Shown: positions 24,356-33,293, numbered from the stretch's first letter. The stretch is 35,065 nt of DNA from an uncultured Lachnospiraceae bacterium (GCA_904395885.1 CAJFOF010000077.1:1-35065); one strand, 5' to 3'. Made by a program: numbers and translations. Notes: generated by a model not told the origin, from the letters alone.

Positions 24356-25030
24356 ATGGAACAGTACAAACAGGAATTTATTGAATTTATGGTAGAAAGC
24401 AATGTCCTCAAATTCGGGGACTTTACGCTAAAGAGCGGAAGAAAATCTCCGTTTTTTATGAACGCAGGTGCGTACGTTACCGGAAGCCAGCTACGCAGGC
24501 TGGGTGAGTATTACGCAAAAGCCATCCACGATAATTACGGCTTGGATTTTGATATCCTTTTCGGGCCGGCTTATAAGGGAATCCCGCTGTCCGTAGCCAC
24601 GGCAATGGCCATCAGCGAGCTGTATGGAAAAGATGTAAAATACTGCTCGAACAGGAAGGAAGCCAAGGATCACGGGGACGCCGGGATCTTGCTGGGAAGC
24701 CCCATAAAGGACGGGGACAGGGTCATGATCATTGAGGATGTGACCACTTCAGGAAAATCCATTGAAGAGACTTTTCCAATTTTGAAGGCCCAGGGCAATG
24801 TGGAGATTAAAGGCCTGATTGTTTCCTTAAACCGTATGGAAAGAGGAAAAGGAGAAAAGAGTGCTCTGGAGGAGATCAAAGATCTGTACGGCTTCCCCAC
24901 AGCGGCCATTGTAAATATGCAGGAAGTGACGGAGTATCTGTATAACCGGGAGTATAATGGCAAAATTGTTATTGACGATACCATCAAGGCGGCAATCGAC
25001 GCTTATTACGAGCAGTACGGGGCAAAGTAA
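24356..25030 (+). CDS. pyrE: Orotate phosphoribosyltransferase
   Basis: Joins orotate to PRPP, making OMP for PyrF. 224 residues. PRPP-binding motif MIIEDVTTSGKS; N-terminal FTLKSGRKSPFFMNAG and FGPAYKGIPL are typical. The AGGAGG site overlaps the pyrD stop codon. Translation of the downstream small gene begins 25 bases later. Confidence 0.97.
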   Translation: MEQYKQEFIEFMVESNVLKFGDFTLKSGRKSPFFMNAGAYVTGSQLRRLGEYYAKAIHDNYGLDFDILFGPAYKGIPLSVATAMAISELYGKDVKYCSNRKEAKDHGDAGILLGSPIKDGDRVMIIEDVTTSGKSIEETFPILKAQGNVEIKGLIVSLNRMERGKGEKSALEEIKDLYGFPTAAIVNMQEVTEYLYNREYNGKIVIDDTIKAAIDAYYEQYGAK

Positions 25031-25054
25031 GGAAATTTGAGAAAGGCGGAGCTT

Positions 25055-25204
25055 ATGGAGAAAGTTTATAAGACCATGAGAAATGTGGGAGCCGGAAATA
25101 TTGCGATCGGAATCCTGATTGCAGTGACCGGGCTGACGGTAGGTATTGTGGCGATCGTCAACGGCGCCCTGCTGCTGAAGCGAAAATCAGAAATAGAATT
25201 TTAA
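25055..25204 (+). CDS. 49-residue single-helix membrane protein
   Basis: A short frame MEKVYKTMRNVGAGNIAIG, then a hydrophobic helix of about 25 residues (GILIAVTGLTVGIVAIVNGALLL) and a basic tail KRKSEIEF. AAAGGCGGAG precedes the ATG. It sits between pyrE and a VanZ-like gene with 12 bases to the next start, so it is probably translated. Function unknown. Confidence 0.75.
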   Translation: MEKVYKTMRNVGAGNIAIGILIAVTGLTVGIVAIVNGALLLKRKSEIEF

Positions 25205-25215
25205 TTGGAGAAGCC

Positions 25216-25707
25216 ATGATTAGAAATACGACAAAGAATCAGAAGCTGGGCTGGCTGCTGTTTGTGGCATATCTGCTCCTGCTGGTTTATTTTCTGTTCT
25301 TTGCGGAGGGATTTGGGCGAACCAGCCGGCCCCAGGATACCTATGCCTACAACCTGGAGCCGTTGAAAGAGATTCGTCGGTTCTGGGTCTACCGGGATAC
25401 GGTAGGAATTCGGAGTTTTCTGTTGAATGTGGTGGGAAACATAGTCGGCTTTGTGCCGGGAGGCTTTTTTCTCCCCATAGTCAGCCGCAGAAGTAAGAAG
25501 TGGTACAATACTTTTCTGATCAGTTTCGGTTTCAGTTTAAGTGTAGAGACTGTACAGTTGGTTTTTAAGGTGGGAAGCTTTGATGTAGACGATATCATTT
25601 TGAACGTTACCGGAGCCGTCATAGGCTACATCCTTTACCAGATCGTACAGAAGGCGAGGAGTTGGCATCGTGAGAAGAAGAAACAGAAACGGACAAGAAG
25701 TGCATAA
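25216..25707 (+). CDS. VanZ-like family membrane protein
   Basis: 163 residues with about four membrane helices. VanZ-family hallmarks: NLEPLKEIRRF after the first helix, LLNVVGNIVGFVPGGFFLP, FGFSLSVETVQLVF and FDVDDIILNVTGAVIGYIL. The family is linked to teicoplanin resistance in one case, but most members are of unknown function. GGAG lies before the start; its 3' end overlaps the next gene by 38 bases. Confidence 0.93.
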   Translation: MIRNTTKNQKLGWLLFVAYLLLLVYFLFFAEGFGRTSRPQDTYAYNLEPLKEIRRFWVYRDTVGIRSFLLNVVGNIVGFVPGGFFLPIVSRRSKKWYNTFLISFGFSLSVETVQLVFKVGSFDVDDIILNVTGAVIGYILYQIVQKARSWHREKKKQKRTRSA

Positions 25708-26014
25708 AAAGGTTTCCTACATCCGGAAGCCTTTTGCCAGACAAAGTAAGTGGTCCCTGGGGCTTTGCGCCGCAGGGCTGCTTTTATTTGCCGGAGCGAT
25801 TTTCCTTGCAGTCAGAGAGCAGGGGCAGAGCGGAATGTATGTGGGAGCTCTGGGTTTTTCCAGCGTTGTATTCTCCTCTTTGGGACTGTGGTACAGCTTC
25901 CGGGCATTTTTGGAGAAAGAGAAAAATTACATATTGGCCAGAATCAGCGTATCGGTGTGCGGCCTTCTGCTGATTTTGTGGGCTGTTATGATCATAATAG
26001 GAATAAGGAGCTGA
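25670..26014 (+). CDS. Small membrane protein (DUF6142-like)
   Basis: 114 residues, basic N-terminus RRRNRNGQEVHKK, then a pattern of three hydrophobic helices (SLGLCAAGLLLFAGAIFLAV; GALGFSSVVFSSLGLWYSF; ISVSVCGLLLILWAVMIII). It starts with GTG at 25670 inside the VanZ-like gene (GAGGAG upstream) and ends overlapping the next start (TGATG). The family name is from memory. Function unknown. Confidence 0.82.
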   Translation: MRRRNRNGQEVHKKVSYIRKPFARQSKWSLGLCAAGLLLFAGAIFLAVREQGQSGMYVGALGFSSVVFSSLGLWYSFRAFLEKEKNYILARISVSVCGLLLILWAVMIIIGIRS

Positions 26015-28134
26015 TGACAGTGGATTACAGGATCCTTTGGAAACAGGACAATGAGGAAGTATTGGAGCGCTGGAGGCTTTCCATCGAAAGAATCCGGCAG
26101 ATTCCGGAAGAACACTGTGTGAGAGAACCATTTGGCAGCTATTTTTCTTCCGTCGCTTCCTTTATTCTAAAGATTGGAAAACTGACAGAAGAATTGGGGG
26201 CAGTACCGGATCCGGACTCCCCGGCGGCAGAGCTGCCGGACATGTTTGCAAAAAAGAGCCTGGATGAGCTGGCCGATGAAAACCGGGCACTGTATGAGGA
26301 TATTCTCCCGGAACACTATGGAGAGAGTTATGGCAATCCAGAATGGGCGGTCAGCCAGTTAGGGGAGGACTACGGCAGGCTGCTGTCCTTTTTGTACGCG
26401 GAGATTCGGGGCAGTATTGTGTTTGCCTATGAGAGCCGTTTGTGGGATATCACAGTATTAAATGAGACATTTATTGAAATTTACAATCTGTTTGAAGAGG
26501 AAGTCCCCAAAGCCCAGGCAGTTAAAGATGTACTCTACTGGTTTGTCAGCGACTATGCTGACAGGACAGTAGCTTACCGGACCAGGGAGACTCTGGATCC
26601 AGAGCTTTCTTTCGCCAAAGATATTATTCTGGAGAGCGATCTGTCTGATCTGAGATATCTGTACAGGTTTGGAGAGTTTATTTCCGATACAGAGCTTAAG
26701 CTGGCTGCCTTTGCGAACAGCCTTCCTCAGGAAACCATTGACCGGATGGCTGACACGTACACAGAAGGCTTCCGGAGAGGATTCCAGGTTATGGGGAGGG
26801 ATCTCTCCATCAAAAAGACGGTGGCCATTCACTATGAGCTGGGTTTTGAGCGGATGATAAAAAAGGCTATCGAAAATTTCCGGGCCATGGGCCTGGAGCC
26901 GGTTCTGTTCCGGAATCCTGTTCAGGTGATTAACCGCAATGCGGGGAAACGAAGCGGTTACTGCGGCACTTCCCCCAACAAACAGTACGACTATGACCAT
27001 CGGTTTGACAATGCCCTGTATATGGGGACGGCCCTGAAGGAGAGAAAGCTGTCTGTGATCCGCGGGGCATTGGAGGAATACCGTCAGCTTGCATCCTGGT
27101 ATGCCGGTCCCGCTGTGGTGGAGACCTTTGGAGAGAAGGAGTTTGAGCCGGTTAACAAAAAGGCTGCCTACAGGCTGAGCCGCCACCAGGAGGAGGTTTC
27201 CATCGCTTACACCAGGGAATACCGTCAGCTTCTGGATCAGTATGAGCCGGGAGACGAGACCAGCTTTACGATTATTGCATTCCCCAAGCCGGAGATCGGC
27301 CCCCGGTTTGAGGAGATATTTGAGGAGACCATTGCCATCAATACCCTGGATTACGAGCTGTACCAGAAAATTCAGCAGACGATCATCGACGCATTGGACG
27401 AGGCGGAGTACGTGACAGTCAGAGGCAGAGGGGACAATCAGACAGACATCAGAGTCCATCTCCACCCTCTGGATCAGCCGGAGAGGCAGACCAATTTTGA
27501 GAACTGTGTGGCTGACGTCAACATTCCTCTGGGTGAGGTGTTCACTTCTCCGGTGTTGGAAGGAACTGAGGGAAGGCTCTGGGTCAGCCAGGTTTACATC
27601 GGAGGTATCCAGTTTAAGGAGCTGTCTGTCCGGTTTGAGGGCGGCCGGGCAGTGGAATACACCTGCCGGAATTTTGAGGATGAAAAGGAAAATCGGGATC
27701 TGATCAAGCAGGTGATCATGGGAAATCATGAGAGCCTTCCATTGGGAGAATTTGCCATCGGAACCAACACAACTGCCTATGCTATGGCTAGAAAATACGG
27801 CATCATCCGGAAGCTGCCCATCTTGATTGTGGAGAAAATGGGTCCCCATTTTGCCGTGGGGGACACCTGCTATAGCTGGTCGGAGGATGCGCCCATGTAC
27901 AATCCGGACGGCAAGGAGATGATCGCCAGAGACAACGAGGTTTCCATTCTGCGGAAGACAGATATTTCCCAGGCATATTTTAATTGCCACTGCGACATCA
28001 CGATCCCTTACGACGAGTTGGAGGAGATCGCGGCAGTAAGGCCGGACGGCAGCAAAACCGTGATCCTGAGGGACGGGCGTTTTGTTCTGCCAGGTACGGA
28101 AACGCTGAATGAACCTCTGGAAATTCCCTATTGA
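26014..28134 (+). CDS. M29-family aminopeptidase with long N-terminal domain
   Basis: 706 residues. The C-terminal half has the M29 (AmpS/PepS-like) metal site: Glu508 in GEVFTSP, Glu579 in LGEFAIGTN, His612 and Tyr620 in PHFAVGDTCY, His659 and Asp661 in CHCD. Spacing agrees with known M29 enzymes apart from one or two residues. The usual M29 chain is about 410 residues; the first 300 residues here are an additional, mostly helical region without recognised motif. Cytoplasmic by absence of a signal. AAGGAG precedes ATG 26014, which overlaps the preceding stop; the frame is open upstream but that part overlaps the previous gene. The purE promoter -35 box overlaps its stop codon. Confidence 0.9.
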   Translation: MTVDYRILWKQDNEEVLERWRLSIERIRQIPEEHCVREPFGSYFSSVASFILKIGKLTEELGAVPDPDSPAAELPDMFAKKSLDELADENRALYEDILPEHYGESYGNPEWAVSQLGEDYGRLLSFLYAEIRGSIVFAYESRLWDITVLNETFIEIYNLFEEEVPKAQAVKDVLYWFVSDYADRTVAYRTRETLDPELSFAKDIILESDLSDLRYLYRFGEFISDTELKLAAFANSLPQETIDRMADTYTEGFRRGFQVMGRDLSIKKTVAIHYELGFERMIKKAIENFRAMGLEPVLFRNPVQVINRNAGKRSGYCGTSPNKQYDYDHRFDNALYMGTALKERKLSVIRGALEEYRQLASWYAGPAVVETFGEKEFEPVNKKAAYRLSRHQEEVSIAYTREYRQLLDQYEPGDETSFTIIAFPKPEIGPRFEEIFEETIAINTLDYELYQKIQQTIIDALDEAEYVTVRGRGDNQTDIRVHLHPLDQPERQTNFENCVADVNIPLGEVFTSPVLEGTEGRLWVSQVYIGGIQFKELSVRFEGGRAVEYTCRNFEDEKENRDLIKQVIMGNHESLPLGEFAIGTNTTAYAMARKYGIIRKLPILIVEKMGPHFAVGDTCYSWSEDAPMYNPDGKEMIARDNEVSILRKTDISQAYFNCHCDITIPYDELEEIAAVRPDGSKTVILRDGRFVLPGTETLNEPLEIPY

Positions 28135-28159
28135 CGTTAATTGGAAAACCTTGTATTAT
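28131..28159 (+). promoter_or_regulatory. Promoter of the pur operon
   Basis: TTGACG (28131-28136), 17-base spacer, TATTAT (28154-28159). The -35 box includes the stop codon of the upstream aminopeptidase gene. Confidence 0.75.
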
Positions 28160-28204
28160 AATTAATAAGTGTAGTTTCATTAAAACACACTATTAATAAT
28201 TATA
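28157..28204 (+). promoter_or_regulatory. Large AT-rich dyad at the purE transcription start
   Basis: TTAATA-A-GTGT-A-GTTT (28162-28177) pairs with AAAC-ACAC-TATTAA (28183-28196) with single-base bulges, and TATAAT (28157-28162) with ATTATA (28199-28204). It overlaps the -10 box and the expected +1. It could be an operator or a 5' mRNA hairpin. I do not see a purine riboswitch core here. Confidence 0.6.
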
Positions 28205-28284
28205 ACTAATAAAAAATATGCATGCAGATTATGAATCCAAATCAGGACCAGGCTGCGGCAAACACCAGAAAAGGAGAATGAACC

Positions 28285-28803
28285 ATGGCAAAAGTCGGAA
28301 TTGTAATGGGAAGCGACTCAGATATGCCTGTAATGGCAAAGGCGGCGGAGATTTTAGAGGAACTGGGAGTGGAATTTGAGATGACTGTGATCTCTGCTCA
28401 CAGAGAGCCGGATATCTTTTTTGAATACGCAAAGTCTGCGGAGGCCCGCGGCCTGAAGGTGATCATTGCAGGTGCCGGAAAAGCGGCTCATCTTCCGGGA
28501 ATGTGCGCTGCGATCTTCCCCATGCCGGTCATTGGTATTCCGATGAAAACCTCCGATTTGGGTGGCGTGGACTCTCTGTATTCCATCGTTCAGATGCCTT
28601 CCGGTATCCCGGTTGCAACGGTCGCCATCAACGGTGGGGCCAACGCGGGTATCCTGGCGGCAAAGATCCTGGCTGTTTCCGATGAAGCGCTTTTGAAGCG
28701 CCTGAAGGATTACTCAGAAAAGCTGAAAAACGACGTGGTAAAGAAAGCAGAAAAGCTGGACGAGATCGGCTACAAGGAATACCTGGCACAGATGAAAAAA
28801 TAG
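28285..28803 (+). CDS. purE: N5-carboxyaminoimidazole ribonucleotide mutase
   Basis: 172 residues, class I PurE of purine synthesis, converting N5-CAIR to CAIR. Motifs MGSDSDMPVM, SAHREPD, AGAGKAAHLPGM and PMKTSDLGGVDSLYSIVQMP. AAAGGAGAA precedes the start. No purK or purC is in the window. Confidence 0.97.
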   Translation: MAKVGIVMGSDSDMPVMAKAAEILEELGVEFEMTVISAHREPDIFFEYAKSAEARGLKVIIAGAGKAAHLPGMCAAIFPMPVIGIPMKTSDLGGVDSLYSIVQMPSGIPVATVAINGGANAGILAAKILAVSDEALLKRLKDYSEKLKNDVVKKAEKLDEIGYKEYLAQMKK

Positions 28804-28833
28804 GAAATAATCTTACCATTCAGGAGGAAAGCT

Positions 28834-29865
28834 ATGGATTACAAGAATGCTGGAGTAGATATTGAGGCGGGATATAAGGCTGTAGAATTAATGAAAGAAT
28901 CCGTAAAGACGACGATGCGGCCCGAGGTATTAGGCGGCCTGGGCGGTTTTTCCGGTGCATTTTCCATGGAGAGTTTGAAAGGCATGGAGGAACCCATCCT
29001 GCTTTCCGGAACCGACGGAGTAGGGACGAAGCTGAAGCTGGCCTTTTTGATGGACAGGCACGATACCGTGGGGATCGACTGCGTGGCCATGTGTGTCAAC
29101 GATGTGGCCTGTGCCGGCGGAGAGCCGCTGTTCTTTTTGGATTACATTGCCTGCGGAAAAAATGTGCCTGAGAAGATCGCTGCCATTGTCAGCGGAGTGG
29201 CGGATGGCTGCCGCCAGGCAGGAGCCGCTCTGATTGGAGGGGAGACTGCGGAGATGCCCGGATTTTATCCGGAGGACGAATACGATCTGGCTGGCTTTGC
29301 AGTTGGCGTAGCTGACCGGAAGGATATGATTACCGGTGAAAATCTGGTACCTGGGGATGTGCTCATTGGCATGGCTTCCAGCGGTGTCCACAGCAATGGA
29401 TTTTCACTGGTTCGCAAGGTGTTCGAGAAAGAACTGACAAAAGAGGGGTTAAATACCTATTACGACGAGCTTGGAAGAACTCTGGGAGAGGCCCTGATCG
29501 CCCCTACCAGAATTTATGTCCAGGCTCTGAAGGAAGTCAAGGCGGCAGGCGTGAGTGTAAAGGCCTGCAGTCACATCACCGGAGGTGGCTTCTACGAGAA
29601 CGTTCCCAGAATGTTAAAAGAGGGGACAAGAGCCGTGATTCAGAAGGACAGTTATCCGATTCCGCCTATCTTTGATCTGCTGGCGAAAAAAGGTAATATC
29701 GAAGAAAAGATTATGTACAACACCTACAACATGGGAATCGGAATGGTTCTGGCCGTTGCCCCTGCCGATGTGGAGAAGGCAGTGGAAGCGATCCTGAAAG
29801 CCGGCGATACCCCATATGTGATCGGAAGTATTGAAGCAGGGGAAAAGGGAGTGGATTTATGCTGA
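28834..29865 (+). CDS. purM: Phosphoribosylformylglycinamidine cyclo-ligase (AIR synthetase)
   Basis: 343 residues, ATP-dependent ring closure of FGAM to AIR. Motifs [38 protein letters not shown] and [18 protein letters not shown] precedes the start; its end overlaps purN by seven bases. Confidence 0.97.
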   Translation: MDYKNAGVDIEAGYKAVELMKESVKTTMRPEVLGGLGGFSGAFSMESLKGMEEPILLSGTDGVGTKLKLAFLMDRHDTVGIDCVAMCVNDVACAGGEPLFFLDYIACGKNVPEKIAAIVSGVADGCRQAGAALIGGETAEMPGFYPEDEYDLAGFAVGVADRKDMITGENLVPGDVLIGMASSGVHSNGFSLVRKVFEKELTKEGLNTYYDELGRTLGEALIAPTRIYVQALKEVKAAGVSVKACSHITGGGFYENVPRMLKEGTRAVIQKDSYPIPPIFDLLAKKGNIEEKIMYNTYNMGIGMVLAVAPADVEKAVEAILKAGDTPYVIGSIEAGEKGVDLC

Positions 29866-30455
29866 ACGTCGGCGTGATGGTATCAGGGGGAGGAACCAAC
29901 CTTCAGGCGATTCTGGATGCCATCGAGAATGGAACCATCACCAACACGGTGATCCGGGTGGTCATCAGCAACAACCGCAATGCCTATGCCCTGGAACGGG
30001 CGCGGAAGGCCGGTATTGAAGCTGTCTGCCTGTCTCCCAAGGATTTTTCTGACCGGGCGGAGTTCAACCAGGCTCTCTTAGAGAAACTTGATGAGTATCA
30101 CTTGGATCTCATCGTACTGGCGGGCTATCTGGTAACGATTCCTGAGGCTGTTATCCAGAAATACAGGAACCGAATTATCAATATCCACCCGTCCCTGATC
30201 CCATCCTTCTGCGGCGTGGGCTACTATGGCTTGAAGGTTCACGAGGCTGCCCTGAAAAGAGGCGTAAAGCTGACGGGAGCCACGGTTCATTACGTGGACG
30301 AGGGGGTGGATTCCGGCCCTATTATCCTGCAGAAAGCCGTGGAGGTAAAGCCGGGAGATACTCCTGAAGTCCTGCAGCGCCGTGTCATGGAGGAGGCAGA
30401 ATGGGTGATTTTGCCTCAGGCTATCAACATGATCGCAAACGGAAAGGAGTCTTGA
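29859..30455 (+). CDS. purN: Phosphoribosylglycinamide formyltransferase
   Basis: 198 residues, transfers formyl from 10-formyl-THF to [18 protein letters not shown] at the N-terminus, [11 protein letters not shown] with the catalytic Asn/His, [18 protein letters not shown]. It starts inside the end of purM, with GGGGAAAAGGGAG upstream, implying coupled translation. Confidence 0.96.
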   Translation: MLNVGVMVSGGGTNLQAILDAIENGTITNTVIRVVISNNRNAYALERARKAGIEAVCLSPKDFSDRAEFNQALLEKLDEYHLDLIVLAGYLVTIPEAVIQKYRNRIINIHPSLIPSFCGVGYYGLKVHEAALKRGVKLTGATVHYVDEGVDSGPIILQKAVEVKPGDTPEVLQRRVMEEAEWVILPQAINMIANGKES

Positions 30456-30457
30456 CC

Positions 30458-31735
30458 ATGAAAATACTGATCGTAGGAAGTGGCGGCCGGGAACACGCCA
30501 TTGCATGGAAGGTGGCCCAGAGCCCAAAGACAGAGGAACTTTACTGCGCGCCGGGAAATGCAGGGATTGCGGAATGCGCCAAGTGCGTTGACATCGGCGT
30601 GATGGAATTTGATAAACTGGCAGACTTTGCCCAGGAAAAGGAAATCGACCTGGTGATCGTAGGGCCGGATGACCCGCTGGCTGCCGGTGCAGTGGACGCC
30701 CTGGAGGCCCGTGGTCTGAGGGTCTTTGGTCCCAGAAAAAACGCGGCAGTTCTGGAAGGCTCCAAGGCATTTGCCAAGGACCTGATGAAAAAATATCAGA
30801 TCCCCACGGCTGCCTACGAGACCTTTGATTCCCCGGAGGCGGCTCTGGCTTATATTGAGACGGCCCCCATTCCCATTGTGCTGAAGGCTGACGGCCTGGC
30901 TTTGGGAAAAGGCGTGCTGATCTGCAAGACCAGAGAGGAGGCCAGAGAAGGCGTAAAAACCCTGATGATGGACAAGCAGTTCGGCTCCGCCGGCGACAAG
31001 ATCGTCATTGAAGAGTTTATGACAGGCCGGGAGGTATCGGTCCTTTCCTTTGTGGATGGCGAGACCATCCGGATTATGACCTCTGCCCAGGATCACAAGA
31101 GAGCCGGGGACGGAGATACCGGGCTGAATACCGGAGGTATGGGAACCTTCTCTCCAAGCCCCTTCTATACAGAGGAGATCGACGCTTTCTGCCGGGAACA
31201 CATCTACCAGAAGACTGTGGATGCAATGAAGGCGGAGGGGCGGCCCTTTAAGGGCGTGATTTTCTTCGGCCTGATGCTGACAGAAAAAGGACCGAGGGTC
31301 CTGGAATACAATGCACGCTTCGGGGATCCGGAGACTCAGGTAGTCCTGCCAAGGATGAAGAACGACATCGTAGATGTGTTTGAAGCTTGCATTGACGGTA
31401 CTCTGGATCAGATCGATCTGGAATTTGAAGACAATGCGGCTGTCTGTGTGGTGTTGGCTTCGGAAGGCTATCCGGTAAAATACGAGAAAGGCTATCCTAT
31501 CAGGGGATTAGATACATTGAAGGACAAGGACGGCTACTACGTTTTCCACGCCGGAACCAAGTTTGACAAGGACGGAGCCATCGTCACAAGCGGGGGCCGT
31601 GTCCTGGGTGTCACTGCCACTGGAAAGACACTGAAAGAGGCTCGCGCCAACGCATACGCGGCGACAGAATACATCGAATTTGACAACAAATATATGCGCC
31701 ATGACATCGGAAAAGCCATCGATGAAGAGGCGTAA
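30458..31735 (+). CDS. purD: Phosphoribosylamine-glycine ligase
   Basis: 425 residues, ATP-grasp enzyme forming GAR. KILIVGSGGREHAIAWK start, VIVGPDDPLAAG, IVLKADGLALGKGV, TGGMGTFSPSPF and EYNARFGDPETQ. Start at 30458 chosen by AAAGGAG upstream; it is two bases after the purN stop. The element described below starts 14 bases after its stop codon. purH and purF, often in this operon, are absent from the window. Confidence 0.97.
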   Translation: MKILIVGSGGREHAIAWKVAQSPKTEELYCAPGNAGIAECAKCVDIGVMEFDKLADFAQEKEIDLVIVGPDDPLAAGAVDALEARGLRVFGPRKNAAVLEGSKAFAKDLMKKYQIPTAAYETFDSPEAALAYIETAPIPIVLKADGLALGKGVLICKTREEAREGVKTLMMDKQFGSAGDKIVIEEFMTGREVSVLSFVDGETIRIMTSAQDHKRAGDGDTGLNTGGMGTFSPSPFYTEEIDAFCREHIYQKTVDAMKAEGRPFKGVIFFGLMLTEKGPRVLEYNARFGDPETQVVLPRMKNDIVDVFEACIDGTLDQIDLEFEDNAAVCVVLASEGYPVKYEKGYPIRGLDTLKDKDGYYVFHAGTKFDKDGAIVTSGGRVLGVTATGKTLKEARANAYAATEYIEFDNKYMRHDIGKAIDEEA

Positions 31736-31748
31736 GCCGGCTGTTGAG

Positions 31749-31771
31749 TGTTAATTTCTATTTACATTTGA
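31749..31771 (+). repeat. Left terminal inverted repeat
   Basis: Matches the reverse complement of 34725-34747 at 22 of 23 positions (C instead of T at one site). After a 4-base gap the two ends also share AGAACA. Preceded by TGAG. Confidence 0.7.
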
Positions 31772-31842
31772 GACAAGAACAGATTAATTAATAGTGCTAT
31801 GTAAACAGAAAAACGTCATGGATGGTTAGAAAGATAATATGT

Positions 31843-31886
31843 GGGAGTGTTGCGAAATCATAATAGATTGAGCGGCACTCCCTTTT
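31843..31886 (+). terminator. Terminator-like hairpin inside the left part of the element
   Basis: GGGAGTG (31843-31849) pairs with CACTCCC (31876-31882), followed by TTTT. The loop is long (26 bases). It could now end transcription of the pur operon. The rest of 31772-32008 holds no gene that I can support. Confidence 0.5.
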
Positions 31887-32008
31887 CACATGGAATTTTA
31901 GAAACACTCCAAAAAATAGAAACCCGTTGCTGTATACACGGTCATCGAGTTATAAAGGTGACAGTGAGTATCCTGAAAATGCTATTCCCATTTATCAATT
32001 AGATTAAC

Positions 32009-32032
32009 AAAACCGCCAGTTCAACGGTTTTT
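32009..32032 (-). terminator. Terminator of the minus-strand operon in the element
   Basis: AAAACCG (32009-32015) pairs with CGGTTTT (32025-32031), nine-base loop. On the minus strand the stem ends in a T-run. It overlaps the in-frame stop of the pseudogene at 32031-32033, which supports that point as the original gene end. Confidence 0.65.
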
Positions 32033-32623
32033 ATATGCCGTTTCCGCACAGCAATTTCCACATAAGACCGCCAAAAAGATAGGACTGAGCAAATTCACGC
32101 CAGCTATGCAGTTCCTCCACAACTTTTTGTGAAAGATCCCAGAGGATACCAACCGCCTTACTTTCAGTGTTCCAGCCTAAATAGCATCCCCAGCGGGTCA
32201 TCCTCATCCATGGTTTCGTCCATCAGTTCCTCGGGAGAGGATGCCTCACCATAAGGCTGATACCGTAGGCTATAGCCCTTCTGTGCTAAATATCGGATCA
32301 TATCCAGCAGATCGCTGCGGCCATTGATCCCCAGGAGCGGCGTACAAGGGATACGACTTTCTGTTCCATGACAGGAGTATGTTCCTCTACATCCATACGA
32401 TACAGATCGTGGTCATTAAGTGTCGATACAATACCGGACAGCAAGATGCCAAAGCGTTCCCACTTTTCATCATTTTTTTGATAAGGAACCGGTTCTGGCT
32501 CAGGGATGGACTCAAGCCGGGCATTGTTTCCGCCAAGGTAGTATAAAGGTTTTGCTCCAGTTCCAGCATTTCCAGAGCCGCTGCGAGTATGCCCATATCT
32601 TCTCCAAATAGCTGCCCCATCAT
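32031..32623 (-). pseudogene. DUF1266-like gene broken by three frameshifts
   Basis: Joining four frame segments gives a continuous protein: MMGQLFGEDMGILAAALEML to LAET; then ARLESIPEPEPVPYQ to VVSLVRRSWG; then INGRSDLLDMIRYLAQKGYS to DEDDPLG; then CYLGWNTESKAVGILWDLSQ to SWREFAQSYLFGGLMWKLLC. The SWGIN-type motif and the final SW-EFA-SYLFG-W motif recall DUF1266 proteins, whose function is unknown. The breaks fall at short G runs (about 32519-32521, 32329-32332 and 32188-32191). Real decay is the simplest reading, as nothing else in the window is broken, but homopolymer sequencing errors are possible. Translation starts overlapping the stop of the gene upstream. Confidence 0.65.
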
Positions 32624-32799
32624 TTTTTCCTGTCCTCCTCATCAGGGGGAAGCGTATGCCATGCCGGAGGTTTCCTGTGGCGTATAAATAATTTTTTGAT
32701 CCATCTTAATATCGCTTCTACAAAATGAAACCACAGATTACCAAATATAAATACCGTCACAAGAAACAGCAGGAATGCTTCAATTTCTCCTAAAGGCAT
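32620..32799 (-). CDS. 59-residue membrane protein
   Basis: MPLGEIEAFLLFLVTVFIFG begins a chain with one hydrophobic helix, then an amphipathic basic stretch (WIKKLFIRHRK) and an acidic end (PPDEEDRKK). AGGTG lies before the ATG. Its stop overlaps the start of the pseudogene and it follows the 161-residue gene by eight bases, so the three form an operon. Function unknown. Confidence 0.7.
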   Translation of the reverse strand: MPLGEIEAFLLFLVTVFIFGNLWFHFVEAILRWIKKLFIRHRKPPAWHTLPPDEEDRKK

Positions 32800-32807
32800 G
32801 TTTCACC

Positions 32808-33293
32808 TCACTTTGTTGCAAATCTGTTCATAAAGAAGTCAGTAAAAGCGGCTAACTCCTCGTCCTGGGACACATAGACATACAGCTTTTCATCCTCCAG
32901 CCAGTCATAGGCATTGATACCGATATACCCTTTTTTGTCTGGGTAAATGATAAAAGCATCGGTAGGGTACTTGTTGCGATAGGCTTTTAAAATTTCAGAA
33001 CGACGGTAGTAAGTCGGATCACCACAGCCGGAAAGATCAGGAACCGTGGGAACGACCACAATTGTTTGACTGGCCTCGTTCCAGCCGACAATTAAATTTC
33101 CAATCTTCGTTTTGCTTCCATGAACAAAGCCATAATTGAAACGGCTCACGTCCTCGGTATATCCGAAAATCAACCTGTAATTGTCCCCGCCTTCAACGAC
33201 CTGGTTAAATAGAGCACGCATTTTCTTCGCATTTGCATTGCTCTTTTCCATGTCAATTTCCGGCCCCTTAAACAGCTTACTAAAAAATCCCAT
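32808..33293 (-). CDS. Conserved-looking protein of unknown function, 161 residues
   Basis: Soluble, charged protein beginning MGFFSKLFKGPEIDMEKSN, with a central part rich in beta-type stretches (KIGNLIVGWNEASQTIVVVP) and a Tyr-rich part YIGINAYDWLEDEKLYVYVS. No catalytic motif is recognised. It has a perfect AAGGAGGA site seven bases before the start. First gene of the minus-strand operon of the element; the 38-bp dyad upstream suggests control by the adjacent TetR-family protein. Confidence 0.8.
   Translation of the reverse strand: MGFFSKLFKGPEIDMEKSNANAKKMRALFNQVVEGGDNYRLIFGYTEDVSRFNYGFVHGSKTKIGNLIVGWNEASQTIVVVPTVPDLSGCGDPTYYRRSEILKAYRNKYPTDAFIIYPDKKGYIGINAYDWLEDEKLYVYVSQDEELAAFTDFFMNRFATK

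Noticed and set aside
25750-26013. N-terminal extension of the M29 aminopeptidase
   Set aside because: It overlaps the small membrane protein gene out of frame, and ATG 26014 has a ribosome binding site and a stop/start overlap.
28135-28284. Guanine/PRPP-type riboswitch before purE
   Set aside because: The leader lacks the conserved purine-riboswitch core; only the AT-rich dyad is present.
31890-32000. Plus-strand coding remnant ending EYPENAIPIYQLD
   Set aside because: About 30 codons open, no start or ribosome binding site, and no family recognised.
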